Part shown: positions 54,643 to 64,000 of the stretch, piece after piece
How positions within the stretch are numbered: position 1 is the stretch's first letter
Layout of the letters: every line of letters starts with the position of its first letter
Assembly: GCF_020911725.1 (NCBI RefSeq)
Contig: NZ_CP076620.1
Coordinates: forward strand, 624,501 to 688,500
Reading direction: 5' to 3'
Length of the DNA: 64,000 nucleotides
Source of the DNA: Clostridium cadaveris
GTDB lineage: Bacteria > Bacillota > Clostridia > Clostridiales > Clostridiaceae
Made by a program: the position numbers and the translations under genes
Notes under the pieces: generated by a model
Seen by the model: the letters and a program-made list of their open reading frames with translations, nothing else
What the model was told of the DNA's origin: nothing
The model's database searches: none

Positions 54643-55932
54643 ATGAATTTATTTGAATACACATTACGCACCATGGCTTATGCTATCGCAGATCCAAGAT
54701 TAGTTTTTGTTTTGGTACTGTTAGGATTCCTTCTATATAAAAAGAATAGAAAAATTGTAATACTCCAAAGAATGATGGTAGGGGAGAAAGTAATTTCCCC
54801 CTTAGAACTTACTTTATCGGAAGTGGTAATGGGTATTCTTGGGGGACTTATAGGAAGCATGATACTCTCATATTTGGGAGTCATGTTTAATATAGGTGCC
54901 GGCATAGAACTTATATTTTTTATGTCTTTATTCTTACTTGTACTAAAGCCAAGATGGGTAAGCTTTTCATACAGTGCAGCTATATTGGGAGGAGTAACTT
55001 TAATTTTAGGATGGCTAGAGAATTTAGAGATTATATCTTTGGGGTTTACTGTAAAGCTAGATATAGGAACATTAGTAGCTCTTGTAGGAGTATTAACTAT
55101 AGTTGAAGGGCTATTAATCTTAGTAGATGGATATAGAGGCTCTATTCCTATATTTACAAACAAAGATGGAAAATTGGCAGGAGGATTTTCTCTTGAAAGA
55201 TATTGGCCTGTGCCTATAGTAATAATGATGTTTACGACAGAAGCTATATCAGGCGGAGGCTCGGCTATATTGACTCCTAGTTGGTGGCCTGTTATAAAAG
55301 GAGGAATAAATATATCCCTTTTATCAGCTGCTATAGTAAGTGCTGTGCCTATATATTCTACTATAGGATATAAACAGATAACATTTACTCAAAGTAAAGT
55401 ATCAAAAATAGCTTTTTCATCTTTATTAAAAATCCTATATGGAATAATTTTGCTTCTGATTTATAAACTAGCTAATTATGGAGCTATTTTTCAAGGACTT
55501 CTTTTAATATTCATGCCTTTAGCTCAAGAAGGAATGAGACTCATTGAGAATTATAGGGAAAATAAAGGTACGATGAAATATGTAAGCGATGAAGAGGGAA
55601 TAACTATATTAGATGTTATGCCTAATTCTCCAGCACAAAAACAAGGAATAAAAAGTGGAGATAAGATATTAGAAGTAAATGATGACAGGCCTGATGAATA
55701 TACCATGATTTATGAGAGTATAAACAAAAATTTAGCTGATTTAAAGCTTAAGATAAAAGATAAAAAAGGTAAAATTAAAGATATAAGATTCCATATAAAT
55801 AATGGACAAAACACTATGGGAATGATACTGATTCCTAGAGGAATTCCTAAAGGTGTAGGGGTAGTTGAAGTTAGTGAAACAAAACTCAAAGATATAGTAG
55901 AAAAGATAAAGAAAAACAGAGATGACAAGTAG
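54643..55932 (+). CDS. Polytopic membrane protein with C-terminal PDZ domain
   Basis: The 429-residue protein has about nine membrane helices, and residues ~320-415 form a PDZ domain (LDVMPNSPAQKQGIKSGDKI). AGGAGG precedes the ATG, just after the protease gene. I do not know its function. The pairing with a CtpA-type protease suggests an accessory for substrate recognition. It is close to unnamed clostridial PDZ membrane proteins found after the protease gene. Confidence 0.85.
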   Translation: MNLFEYTLRTMAYAIADPRLVFVLVLLGFLLYKKNRKIVILQRMMVGEKVISPLELTLSEVVMGILGGLIGSMILSYLGVMFNIGAGIELIFFMSLFLLVLKPRWVSFSYSAAILGGVTLILGWLENLEIISLGFTVKLDIGTLVALVGVLTIVEGLLILVDGYRGSIPIFTNKDGKLAGGFSLERYWPVPIVIMMFTTEAISGGGSAILTPSWWPVIKGGINISLLSAAIVSAVPIYSTIGYKQITFTQSKVSKIAFSSLLKILYGIILLLIYKLANYGAIFQGLLLIFMPLAQEGMRLIENYRENKGTMKYVSDEEGITILDVMPNSPAQKQGIKSGDKILEVNDDRPDEYTMIYESINKNLADLKLKIKDKKGKIKDIRFHINNGQNTMGMILIPRGIPKGVGVVEVSETKLKDIVEKIKKNRDDK

Positions 55933-55985
55933 TATTCTTAAAAAAAGATGCTGTCTGAGTACACAATAAGTAAGGAGAGATATAG

Positions 55986-57956
55986 ATGCCAGAGTTTAAA
56001 ATATCATCAAAATTTAAACCCACTGGAGATCAGCCTCAAGCCATAGATTCCATAGTAAAGTCTATAGAGAATCACAATAAATTTCAAACATTATTAGGAG
56101 TTACTGGTTCAGGAAAAACTTTTACTATGGCAAACATAATAGAAAGATGTCAAAAACCTACTTTAGTATTAGCTCATAATAAGACATTGGCCGCGCAGCT
56201 ATGCTCAGAATTCAGGGAGTTCTTCCCTGATAATTCTGTAGATTATTTTGTATCTTATTATGATTATTATCAGCCAGAAGCATATGTTGCTCAAACTGAT
56301 ACCTATATAGAAAAAGATGCTTCTATAAATGATGAGATCGATAAATTAAGGCACTCAGCCACATCAGCTCTATTTGAAAGAAGAGATGTAGTAATAGTTG
56401 CATCAGTATCTTGCATATATGGATTAGGTAATCCAGAGGAATACAAGAACTTAACTATATCCCTAAGACCTGGCATGGAAAAGGATAGGGATGAACTTAT
56501 GAGAAAACTTGTAGAAATACAGTATGAGAGAAATGAAATAGATTTTGCAAGAGGAACCTTTAGGGCAAGAGGAGATGTTGTAGATATCATCCCAGCATCA
56601 TCAAGCAATAAAGGAATAAGAATAGAATTCTTTGGAGATGAGATAGATAGAATAAGAGAATTTGATGTACTAACAGGAAATATATTAAATGAACTAAAGC
56701 ATGTAGCTATATTCCCTGCATCTCACTTTGCTACTTCTCATGATAAGCTTGAGATAGCAATAAAAAGAATAGAGGAGGAACTTGAGGTTAGACTTAAGGA
56801 ACTTACATCTGAAGACAAGCTCCTTGAGGCTCAAAGACTTAAACAGAGGACAAACTATGATATAGAAATGATACGAGAGATGGGATATTGTACGGGTATA
56901 GAAAATTATTCTAGGATATTAGATGGAAGAGATCCAGGAACACCTCCACAAACTCTTTTAGATTATTTTCCAGATGATTTTTTAATGTTCATTGATGAAA
57001 GTCATGTGACTCTTCCTCAAGTTAGAGCTATGTATGGAGGAGATAGATCTAGAAAGAACTCTCTTGTTGATTATGGATTCAGGCTTCCATCAGCATATGA
57101 TAACAGACCTCTTCAATTTGATGAGTTTGAAGAAAAACTAAATCAAGTAGTGTTTGTAAGTGCTACACCATCAGCTTATGAACTAGATCATTCAAATGTA
57201 ATAGCAGAACAGATTATAAGACCTACAGGATTGTTAGATCCAGAAGTAATAGTTAGACCTGTCAAAGGACAAATCGATGATTTGTATAAAGAAATAAAAG
57301 ATACTATAGCCAGAGGTTTTAGAGTTCTAGTTACAACCCTTACAAAAAGGATGTCTGAAGATTTGACAAAGTACTTAAAGGAGCTAGACATCAAAACCAC
57401 TTACCTTCATTCGGATATAGATACCATGGAGAGAATGGAAATAATAAGGGACTTAAGAAAAGGAGAATTTGATGTACTAGTAGGAATTAATCTTTTAAGA
57501 GAAGGACTAGATATACCAGAAGTAGCGTTAGTAGGAATCTTAGATGCAGATAAAGAGGGTTTCTTAAGGTCTGAAACATCGCTTATACAGACAATAGGAA
57601 GAGCTGCTAGAAATTCTGAAAGTAAGGTAATAATGTATGGTGATACCATAACACGTTCTATGGATAAAGCTATAAAGGAAACAAATAGAAGAAGAAAAAT
57701 CCAAATGGAGTATAATGAAAAACATGGTATAACACCTCAAACTATAATAAAAGACATAAGAGATGTACTAGAGGTTACTAAGGTGGCGGAAAGTGCTGAG
57801 GATTATAAAGTAAATGAGGAAATTAAAAAAGAAGAAAATATACCAAAACTTATAGAAAAGTATACAGAAGAGATGATGGAAGCAGCTAAGAATCTTCAAT
57901 TTGAAAGAGCTGCTGAACTTAGAGATATTATACAGAAGCTGAAGAAGAAACAATAA
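55986..57956 (+). CDS. uvrB: Excinuclease ABC subunit B
   Basis: The 656-residue helicase-like protein has Walker [14 protein letters not shown], the beta-hairpin region with [23 protein letters not shown], and the helicase motif [17 protein letters not shown]-terminal UVR domain ([15 protein letters not shown]) binds UvrC. It verifies damage in nucleotide excision repair. TAAGGAGAG precedes the ATG. Unusually for many Firmicutes, uvrA does not follow; a regulator does. Confidence 0.97.
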   Translation: MPEFKISSKFKPTGDQPQAIDSIVKSIENHNKFQTLLGVTGSGKTFTMANIIERCQKPTLVLAHNKTLAAQLCSEFREFFPDNSVDYFVSYYDYYQPEAYVAQTDTYIEKDASINDEIDKLRHSATSALFERRDVVIVASVSCIYGLGNPEEYKNLTISLRPGMEKDRDELMRKLVEIQYERNEIDFARGTFRARGDVVDIIPASSSNKGIRIEFFGDEIDRIREFDVLTGNILNELKHVAIFPASHFATSHDKLEIAIKRIEEELEVRLKELTSEDKLLEAQRLKQRTNYDIEMIREMGYCTGIENYSRILDGRDPGTPPQTLLDYFPDDFLMFIDESHVTLPQVRAMYGGDRSRKNSLVDYGFRLPSAYDNRPLQFDEFEEKLNQVVFVSATPSAYELDHSNVIAEQIIRPTGLLDPEVIVRPVKGQIDDLYKEIKDTIARGFRVLVTTLTKRMSEDLTKYLKELDIKTTYLHSDIDTMERMEIIRDLRKGEFDVLVGINLLREGLDIPEVALVGILDADKEGFLRSETSLIQTIGRAARNSESKVIMYGDTITRSMDKAIKETNRRRKIQMEYNEKHGITPQTIIKDIRDVLEVTKVAESAEDYKVNEEIKKEENIPKLIEKYTEEMMEAAKNLQFERAAELRDIIQKLKKKQ

Positions 57957-58005
57957 TTTTTTAGCTTTTTAAAAGACAGGGTTTTAAGAATTAAGGAGAA
58001 TCATA

Positions 58006-58848
58006 ATGAGTTATATATTAAAAATAGAGCAGCATTTTGAGGATTTTACACAATCTGAAAGGAAGATAGCAAAGTATATATTAGAAAATAGACAGGATGT
58101 AATAACACTCTCTACGCAGGAAATAGGAATTCTTACTGATACATCTCCTGCATCTGTAGTAAGGTTTTCTAGAACTTTAGGCTATGAAGGATTTCAAGAT
58201 CTGAAGCTTGAGATTGCAAAAACTCAAAATCAGGATGAAGAGAAAATTATTGATGATATCATTGAAGAAGGCGACAGTATAGAAGAGGTAGTTCAAAAAG
58301 TAGCAAATCAAGGAATAAATACAATAAATAATACAGTTGCTCTTTTAAATATTGAAGATTTTGAAATGGCCATAAATGAAATCAAAAAAGCAAAAAATAT
58401 ATATTTATTTGGAGTTGGAGCTTCAGCTATCGTGGCTATGGATCTTCAACATAAACTTCTTAGAATAAATAAGATAGCAGTTTTTCATCCTGATGCTAAT
58501 ATACAGCTAGCTATGTCAGTTCATGCTAATAAAGGAGACTTAGTCATCGGTATATCTTATAGAGGAAGAAGTAAGGATGTAAATAATTCTATTAGGAGAG
58601 CAAAAGCAAATGGAGCATCTTGTCTTTCTATCACAAAATACGGAAACAATCCTCTGGCAGATTTATGTGATATAAATTTAAGAGTTCCCAATGTAGAAAA
58701 GGAACTTAGAGTTGGAGCTATTGCATCTAGAATGGCTCAACTTATGGTTACAGATATATTATTTTTAGGAATAGCCAAGGATAACTTTGAAGAGGTAGAA
58801 AAATATCTAAAATCAACTAAGAAAATGACAGACATGTTGAAAGAATAA
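58006..58848 (+). CDS. RpiR-family regulator, MurR-like
   Basis: The 280-residue regulator has an N-terminal HTH_6 domain (LSTQEIGILTDTSPASVVRF) and a C-terminal SIS sugar-phosphate domain (IYLFGVGASAIVAMDLQHKL, VIGISYRGRSKDV). RpiR proteins with this domain include MurR, which senses MurNAc-6-phosphate. In this window an AmiE-like gene and murQ lie 0.6 and 4.2 kb downstream with matching palindromes over their promoters, so I favour a MurR role. It may be cotranscribed with uvrB (49 bp gap). Confidence 0.85.
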   Translation: MSYILKIEQHFEDFTQSERKIAKYILENRQDVITLSTQEIGILTDTSPASVVRFSRTLGYEGFQDLKLEIAKTQNQDEEKIIDDIIEEGDSIEEVVQKVANQGINTINNTVALLNIEDFEMAINEIKKAKNIYLFGVGASAIVAMDLQHKLLRINKIAVFHPDANIQLAMSVHANKGDLVIGISYRGRSKDVNNSIRRAKANGASCLSITKYGNNPLADLCDINLRVPNVEKELRVGAIASRMAQLMVTDILFLGIAKDNFEEVEKYLKSTKKMTDMLKE

Positions 58849-58910
58849 AAGATACATAAATGCAGATACTAAGTGCGTAATTAATTTTATAAACTTAGGA
58901 GGGTATATAT

Positions 58911-59228
58911 ATGAATAGATTAAATTGTTCAGTTACTACCTGTGCGCATAACAATGATAATTATTGCTGTCTAGGACATATAGACGTTGATGGAAAGAAT
59001 GCTACAGAAGAAAGAGAAACTTGTTGCAGTACATTTGCGCCACAAGATGGTTCTATGACAAATTGTTCAAACAATCCAAATCCAGAATTACACATACACT
59101 GCAAAGCTGAAGAATGTGTATATAACCATAATTGTGAATGTAATGCTGACCATGTTGATATAGGTGGAGATGGTGCATGCCATTGTGAAGGAACAAAATG
59201 CGGTACATTCCAATGTGACTGTAAATAA
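58911..59228 (+). CDS. Cysteine-rich DUF1540 protein with two repeats
   Basis: The 105-residue protein contains two DUF1540 units: LNCSVTTCAHNNDNYCCLGH to CCSTF, and IHCKAEECVYNHNCECNADH to CGTFQC. Together they hold 17 cysteines, mostly conserved C-x3-C and C-x5-C spacings suited to metal binding. Such proteins are common in clostridia and some are spore-associated; function is not known. TAGGAGGG precedes the ATG. Confidence 0.9.
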   Translation: MNRLNCSVTTCAHNNDNYCCLGHIDVDGKNATEERETCCSTFAPQDGSMTNCSNNPNPELHIHCKAEECVYNHNCECNADHVDIGGDGACHCEGTKCGTFQCDCK

Positions 59229-59247
59229 AAAATAAATATTGACACGA

Positions 59248-59283
59248 AAGCAAGTCATTTTATATGTGACTTGCTTTTTTCAT
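59248..59283 (+). terminator. Terminator after the DUF1540 gene
   Basis: AGCAAGTCA (59249-59257) pairs with 59267-59275 and is followed by a T-run. Confidence 0.93.
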
Positions 59284-59330
59284 ATTATTAGAACATATAT
59301 GAAATTATTTTTTAAAATATGTGAATTAAG

Positions 59331-59359
59331 TTGAAATTATATTTCTAAAAAGTTATAAT
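59331..59359 (+). promoter_or_regulatory. Promoter of the amiE-like gene
   Basis: TTGAAA (59331-59336), 17 nt, TATAAT (59354-59359). The -35 is embedded in the palindrome at 59333-59345. Confidence 0.75.
59333..59345. promoter_or_regulatory. GAAATT-A-TATTTC operator-like palindrome
   Basis: GAAATTATATTTC matches the palindrome upstream of murQ (GAAATTAAATTTC) at 12 of 13 bases and occupies the same place, over the -35. It resembles the GAAA...TTTC palindromes of RpiR/MurR regulators. Confidence 0.6.
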
Positions 59360-59445
59360 TATGAATAGAAGAATAAATTTTGGTAATAAAAACATAAATT
59401 TTTATTATTAATAATGAAGAATTAATTTTTAGGGGGGAGATAGCT

Positions 59446-62400
59446 ATGAAAAAAAATCTAAAAACCTTTATAGCAGCTCTGGCTTTGACAACTTTTATAG
59501 GCAATTCCACATTAGCATCGGCATCAGCAGCAAAACAATATGGTCTTAACTTGAACAGTGAGACTACGGTACTTGGATCAAGAAATATGAGTAGTTTTAA
59601 GGGATATGCAGGTCAAGGAACGTTAACTATAAAGGGAAATGGTGCATCAAATGCTGAGGTTTATGTAAACGATAAACTTGTCGATGTTTCTGCAGCATTA
59701 AAAAATGGATCTGGAGTAGTAGACATAAGTAAATATACTGTGGACGGATACAACAATGTGAAAGTAACAGAGGTTTCACCGGCAAATTCCAAGATAGAAA
59801 TCGCTGTAAGCGCGCCTACAGTGAAGGATACACGAAATACTGAGGAGTTTTCAAAATCAAAATTAAACTATGTAGATAAATTTATAAGACAGGAAACAAA
59901 AGGAATAAATCCTATTACAGGAGAAGATATGATTGCTTCAGGTAAAGTTCAAGCTGGTTTTCCAGGAGCAGTTCTTACTGTAGTTAAGGATGGAGAAATC
60001 GTAAAAAGTACAGCCTATGGTACTAAGCAGCTTTGGAATAAAAATGATTTAATACCAGAAGCTCAGAGAGAGCCTATGACAGAAAATACTATGTTTGATT
60101 TAGCATCAAATTCAAAGATGTATTCAACTAACTTAGCTCTTATGAAACTTGTATATGAAGGAAAGATAGATTTAGATGATAAGGTTCAAAAATATCTTCC
60201 AGAATACAAAGATGCACCAGATGCAGAATTTAAAGGAAAGAGCACTATAACTTTAAGACATCTATTACATCATTGTGCTGGACATAAATCATCAATAAGA
60301 TTCTATGAGGAGTCATCAGGAGAGTTTTATTCTCATGACAGAGAAAAGACAATATCATTACTATCAAAGGTACCTCTAACATATGAGATTGGATCAAAAA
60401 CCGTATATTCTGATACAGACTATATGATATTAGGATATATAGTAGAGCAAGTTACAGGGATGAAGCAAGACAAATATGTTGAAGAAAATATATATAAACC
60501 ATTGGGATTAAAGAATACTTGTTACAATCCATTGGAAAAAGGATTCACAGTAGATCAATTTGCTGCTACTGAAAGAAATGGTAATACTCGTGATGGATCA
60601 AGAAACTATCCAGACATAAGAACTGAAACTGTAAGAGGAGAGGTTCATGATGAAAAAGCATTCTACTGCATGGATGGAGTTTCAGGACACGCAGGATTAT
60701 TCTCAACAGGAAAGGATTTGGCAGTTTTAACTCAGCTTTTATTAAATGGAGGTACTTATGGTAATGTAACTTTATTTGATAAGGCAACTTTAGACGAGTT
60801 TATAAAACCTTCTTACTATGGAGCAGACTGGGGACTTGGTTGGAACTCACAGGATGGAAAAAGAAGCAGAGACTGGATGTTCTCGCCTTATACTTATAAT
60901 ACAATAGGTCATACAGGATGGACTGGAACTTTAACTAGCATAGATTTTGAAAATAATATGGCAGTTATATTGCTGACAAATGAAAGAAATTCTCCTTGTC
61001 CAAAGGGAAAATTTGAAGGAGAATTACAATTTCAAACAGGAAGATATGGAAGTCCAATAACTTTAGTATATGAAGCATTACTTGAAAACAAGTCAGCTAC
61101 ATCTTCTAAAAATGAAGAAACATTAACTAAGGTTTTAGATACAAAGTCTAAAAATACATTTGAGTTTCCTAGAATAACAAGTACAGCTAGACCACTTATA
61201 AACAACAAGGTAGGTTTTTATGGATATGAAGGCAGGGGATATCTATTAATTCAAAATTCAGGAGTTACTAATGCAGATGTATATGTAAATGGAAACAAGC
61301 TAAATATAGGTGATTTGTCATCTTACAATGGAGATGGAAAAATTTTCGATATAGGAGCTTACACTAAAAATGGAGTAAATGCATTAAAAGTGGAAAATAT
61401 AGCTCCAGAAAAGGATGCAAAGCTAAATATTTCAATAGTTTATCCAGAGCTTGTAAAGTCAGATAAGAGTTTAAGCAGATTTTCAACTATTGACAGCATA
61501 ATAAATTCAGAAATAAAGCAGGGTGTTTCTGGAGCATCATTAGGAGTTATAAATAACGGAGAATTAATTAAAGAAAGTTACTATGGAACAGCAATTGAAG
61601 ACAAATTGATACCTTTAGGAAATGGGACAGAAGCATTTGCGACAGCTTTAGCAATAGAAAAGCTTATAAGTGACGGTATTGTTAAATATACAGATAGCGC
61701 ATCAAAGTATGTAGAAGGAATTAATGATTCTATAACTATAAGAAATTTACTAGAGCACACTTCTGGATTACCAGAGAAAATTACACAAACATCAGCATCA
61801 CAAGAGTTTGCATCTGGTTCTAAGGTTAGATATAGTGAATATGATGGATATTTCTTAGGAAAGATTGTTGAAAAAGCATCAGGAATGACTTTGGATGAAT
61901 ATGTGGAATCTATGATTTATAAGCCATTAGGTTTAAATAATACAATGTTTAATCCAACATCAAAGGGAATAGACTCATCAAAAGTAGAAGCTGGGTTAAA
62001 TGATTATACTTCAGAGAATTTAAATGGAGTGTCAGGAATATCAGGATTATACTCAACAATTAAGGATATGTCAGTGCTTTCTCAATTAATATTAAACTAT
62101 GGCGGATATGGCACTGATAAGATTATAGATAAAAACCAAATTCAATATATGATTAGTGCTGTAGATGAAAATCCTCAGCAGGCTTTAGGATTTATAAGAC
62201 AAGGATCTTATGACAATATAGAATCTTTAGGGGCATATGGAAGTAGCAGAACTATAGGATTTGAATCTAATACTGGGGTTTCAGTAGCTATAGATATGGA
62301 AAGTGGATGTGCTTCTGTATTTACAGCAATGGATAAAGGAAGCAGTTTTATTGTTTCTAGAGGTGGAAATGTGATGTCATTGGTAAGAGAAGCTTTAAAT

Positions 62401-62775
62401 GCTCAAGGAGATGACAATTATAGTTCTTTATTACAGATGACTAAGGATGCAGTATCAAGGGCGAACAAGGATAATAGCGAAGATAATAGGAAGGCTGTGG
62501 TAGCTCTTATGGAAGTTGTAATAGAAAAGCTTGGAGCTGAAACAGCTAAACCAATAATCGAATCTATGATGGATAGTACAGAAAAGACTTATTTACTTGG
62601 ACTAGTAAATCCAAAAGCAGATTTAGATACTGATAATGAAAGTAAAGAGGATGGAAAGCCAACTCTTCCTCAAACAGGTTCTTTAGTAGATACTAATATG
62701 ATGATAGCTCTAGGAAGCATTATAGCAGCATCAGGTATAGTTGTAGATAGAAAGAATAGAAAAAAAGTCAACTAA
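59446..62775 (+). CDS. AmiE-like serine hydrolase, tandem, sortase-anchored
   Basis: The 1109-residue secreted protein is a duplicated unit. After a signal peptide (1-~28), a beta-rich module (about 45-125) is followed by a beta-lactamase-fold domain (about 140-550). This domain has Ser221-N-S-Lys224, VYSDTDYMILG and GHTGWTGT. Its segments NTRDGSRNYPDIRTETVRGE and EVHDEKAFYCMDGVSGHAG closely recall Bacillus AmiE (YbbE), which cuts MurNAc from peptides in wall turnover. A second module plus domain (about 575-960) has N-G-T-E (726-729) in place of SxxK, so it looks inactive. The C-terminus has LPQTG (1074-1078), a hydrophobic segment and a KNRKK tail for sortase anchoring. The promoter carries the palindrome shared with murQ. 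Confidence 0.88.
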   Translation: MKKNLKTFIAALALTTFIGNSTLASASAAKQYGLNLNSETTVLGSRNMSSFKGYAGQGTLTIKGNGASNAEVYVNDKLVDVSAALKNGSGVVDISKYTVDGYNNVKVTEVSPANSKIEIAVSAPTVKDTRNTEEFSKSKLNYVDKFIRQETKGINPITGEDMIASGKVQAGFPGAVLTVVKDGEIVKSTAYGTKQLWNKNDLIPEAQREPMTENTMFDLASNSKMYSTNLALMKLVYEGKIDLDDKVQKYLPEYKDAPDAEFKGKSTITLRHLLHHCAGHKSSIRFYEESSGEFYSHDREKTISLLSKVPLTYEIGSKTVYSDTDYMILGYIVEQVTGMKQDKYVEENIYKPLGLKNTCYNPLEKGFTVDQFAATERNGNTRDGSRNYPDIRTETVRGEVHDEKAFYCMDGVSGHAGLFSTGKDLAVLTQLLLNGGTYGNVTLFDKATLDEFIKPSYYGADWGLGWNSQDGKRSRDWMFSPYTYNTIGHTGWTGTLTSIDFENNMAVILLTNERNSPCPKGKFEGELQFQTGRYGSPITLVYEALLENKSATSSKNEETLTKVLDTKSKNTFEFPRITSTARPLINNKVGFYGYEGRGYLLIQNSGVTNADVYVNGNKLNIGDLSSYNGDGKIFDIGAYTKNGVNALKVENIAPEKDAKLNISIVYPELVKSDKSLSRFSTIDSIINSEIKQGVSGASLGVINNGELIKESYYGTAIEDKLIPLGNGTEAFATALAIEKLISDGIVKYTDSASKYVEGINDSITIRNLLEHTSGLPEKITQTSASQEFASGSKVRYSEYDGYFLGKIVEKASGMTLDEYVESMIYKPLGLNNTMFNPTSKGIDSSKVEAGLNDYTSENLNGVSGISGLYSTIKDMSVLSQLILNYGGYGTDKIIDKNQIQYMISAVDENPQQALGFIRQGSYDNIESLGAYGSSRTIGFESNTGVSVAIDMESGCASVFTAMDKGSSFIVSRGGNVMSLVREALNAQGDDNYSSLLQMTKDAVSRANKDNSEDNRKAVVALMEVVIEKLGAETAKPIIESMMDSTEKTYLLGLVNPKADLDTDNESKEDGKPTLPQTGSLVDTNMMIALGSIIAASGIVVDRKNRKKVN

Positions 62776-62881
62776 AGAAAAATTATCTTATGGCTAGTCA
62801 TTATAAAACTCTATCACTTTTAGATGTGAGTGACACAATGGATAGGCCCCTAGATAACAACTTCTTATAAAATTCCCAATA

Positions 62882-62922
62882 AAAGAGTATGAAGTTTATT
62901 AAAGCTGTCATACTCTTTACTT
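62882..62922 (+). terminator. Terminator after the amiE-like gene
   Basis: AAAGAGTATGA (62882-62892) pairs perfectly with 62908-62918, with a modest T-rich tail. Confidence 0.75.
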
Positions 62923-62978
62923 TTGAAGTAAAATAAATATACAAAAACTTTGAGATATGAAACAAAAATCCATTATAA

Positions 62979-62991
62979 GAAATTAAATTTC
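62979..62991. promoter_or_regulatory. GAAATTAAATTTC palindrome, upstream copy
   Basis: A 13-base palindrome identical to the one at 63011-63023, spaced 32 bp (three helical turns) from it, so both face the same side of the DNA. Confidence 0.6.
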
Positions 62992-63008
62992 TATATGTTT
63001 GAAATATA

Positions 63009-63036
63009 TTGAAATTAAATTTCTTGATGATATAAT
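63009..63036 (+). promoter_or_regulatory. murQ promoter with overlapping operator
   Basis: TTGAAA (63009-63014), 16 nt, TATAAT (63031-63036). The GAAATTAAATTTC palindrome at 63011-63023 covers the -35, matching the arrangement before the amiE-like gene. Confidence 0.75.
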
Positions 63037-63083
63037 ATAGGTATAAATCAACTTTTAACCGAACTGGACATAGGAGGGTAAGT

Positions 63084-63983
63084 ATGAATATAGACTTAAG
63101 TAAAATGGTTACTGAAAAAAGAAATTCTAACACTAAGGATATTGATAAAGTTTCTACTTTAGAAATGGTTAAAAAGATAAATTGTGAAGATAAATTAGTT
63201 GCTTGTGCAGTGGAAAAGGAACTTCCACAAATAGCGGAGGCAATAGATAAAATAGCAGATGCTATGAACAATGGAGGAAGGCTTATATACTGTGGAGCTG
63301 GAACATCAGGAAGGCTTGGCATATTAGATGCATCAGAATGTCCACCAACCTATGGAGTCTCTTCAGAATTAGTTCAAGGTATAATAGCAGGAGGAATTGA
63401 GGCTATTTTCAAGGCAAAGGAAGGGGCAGAAGACTCTAAAGAACTTTGTGTAGAAGACCTAAATAATATGAATTTTACAAATAAAGATGTATTAGTAGGT
63501 ATAGCAGCTAGTGGAAGAACACCTTATGTAATAGGAGGTCTTGAATATGCAAACAGCATTGGAGCTGTTACAGTAGGAGTTACATGTAATCCTCAATCAG
63601 AAATAGCGTCTGTTGCAAAAATAGCTATTTCACCTGTAGTGGGACCAGAAGTAATAACAGGGTCTACTAGAATGAAGGCAGGGACAGCTCAAAAGATGGT
63701 GTTGAATATGCTTTCTACAGGGGCTATGGTTAGAACAGGGAAAGTTTATGGAAATCTGATGGTAGATGTAAAGGCTACTAATGAAAAGTTGGTTGAAAGA
63801 GCAAAACACATAGTTATGGAAGCAACAGAAGTTGACAGAGAAAAGGCTGAGGCTGTTCTTGAAGAAACAAATTATGATGTGAAGCTTTCTATTTTAATGA
63901 TAATGGCAAACTTATCAAAAGAAGAAGGAAAAGAACTTCTAGAAAAAAATAATGGCTATATAGCAAAGGCTTTATCAAAGTAA
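63084..63983 (+). CDS. murQ: N-acetylmuramic acid 6-phosphate etherase
   Basis: This 299-residue SIS-fold enzyme has the MurQ signature [22 protein letters not shown] split as usual, [16 protein letters not shown], and [19 protein letters not shown] with the catalytic Glu region. It cleaves D-lactate from MurNAc-6-phosphate to give GlcNAc-6-phosphate, the cytoplasmic step of muropeptide recycling. AGGAGGG precedes the ATG. The gene is complete; a MurNAc PTS permease would be expected beyond the window edge. Confidence 0.96.
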   Translation: MNIDLSKMVTEKRNSNTKDIDKVSTLEMVKKINCEDKLVACAVEKELPQIAEAIDKIADAMNNGGRLIYCGAGTSGRLGILDASECPPTYGVSSELVQGIIAGGIEAIFKAKEGAEDSKELCVEDLNNMNFTNKDVLVGIAASGRTPYVIGGLEYANSIGAVTVGVTCNPQSEIASVAKIAISPVVGPEVITGSTRMKAGTAQKMVLNMLSTGAMVRTGKVYGNLMVDVKATNEKLVERAKHIVMEATEVDREKAEAVLEETNYDVKLSILMIMANLSKEEGKELLEKNNGYIAKALSK

Positions 63984-64000
63984 AAAATATAAACGATGTC

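Larger units (their letters stand above)
62776..63008. other. Gap between the amiE-like gene and murQ
   Basis: The gap to murQ is 308 bp. It holds a terminator at 62882-62918, a somewhat GC-richer stretch around 62820-62860 without a gene I recognise, and the first of two operator-like palindromes (62979). The promoter of murQ lies just beyond. Confidence 0.6.

Noticed and set aside
62801-63322. Minus-strand frame of 173 codons crossing the murQ start
   Set aside because: It covers the murQ promoter and coding start; no family resemblance and no upstream site.
1-64000. tRNA, rRNA or other structural RNA genes
   Set aside because: Scanning by eye found no tRNA cloverleaf motifs or rRNA segments; small RNAs cannot be excluded without computation.

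Overview
The window is low-GC, gene-dense DNA from a spore-forming clostridium, most probably Clostridium sensu stricto. I base this on the AT-rich codon use, strong AGGAGG-type ribosome sites with frequent GTG/TTG starts, a complete Rnf complex (rnfCDGEAB), a split transketolase, an FprA flavodiiron protein, and a gerS-like lipoprotein next to an alanine racemase. I cannot name the species. No rRNA, tRNA, CRISPR or prophage genes are seen.

Region 1 (1-23980) is a cell-surface glycan locus. It has the end of a family-4 glycosyltransferase, a large choline-binding peptidoglycan hydrolase, an O-acylation pair (MBOAT plus DHHW), an LCP ligase, GDP-mannose synthesis (manC), an initiating sugar-phosphate transferase, and a divergent sulfatase-fold enzyme. 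An operon at 12981-20965 then carries two Wzy/ligase-like proteins around a LicD-type transferase, a GT2, a flippase and a three-domain protein (winged helix, LicC-like, LicA-like). A second three-domain paralogue and a LicB-like transporter follow. This is a rearranged lic (phosphocholine) system, which fits the choline-binding repeats at 701-4102.

Region 2 (24096-32635) makes, activates and imports 2-aminoethylphosphonate (AEP). phnW-ppd-pepM form one unit. A canonical cytidylyltransferase followed by an AEP-type ABC transporter forms another. Both promoters share one skeleton and an inverted repeat TGTTCA-N5-TGAACA just after the predicted start. A weaker copy precedes the second three-domain enzyme, which points to joint control of choline and AEP decoration.

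Region 3 (32640-36765) holds a degenerate IS1595-like transposase, an SSB paralogue, fprA, a 680-bp gap with a dense cluster of DnaA-box-like 9-mers, and a small DUF6514-type gene split by a -1 frameshift at a slippery A6C.

Region 4 (36858-58848) is housekeeping: an acpS-nnrD fusion, gerS-alr, mazEF, the split transketolase, apbE and the rnf cluster, a YitT protein, ftsEX, a CtpA-type protease, a PDZ membrane protein, uvrB and a MurR-like RpiR regulator.

Region 5 (58911-end) has a cysteine-rich DUF1540 protein, a sortase-anchored AmiE-like protein with a duplicated and apparently dead second domain, and murQ. The palindrome GAAATTNNATTTC overlaps the -35 of both the amiE-like gene and murQ, suggesting a small MurNAc-recycling regulon run by the MurR-like protein.
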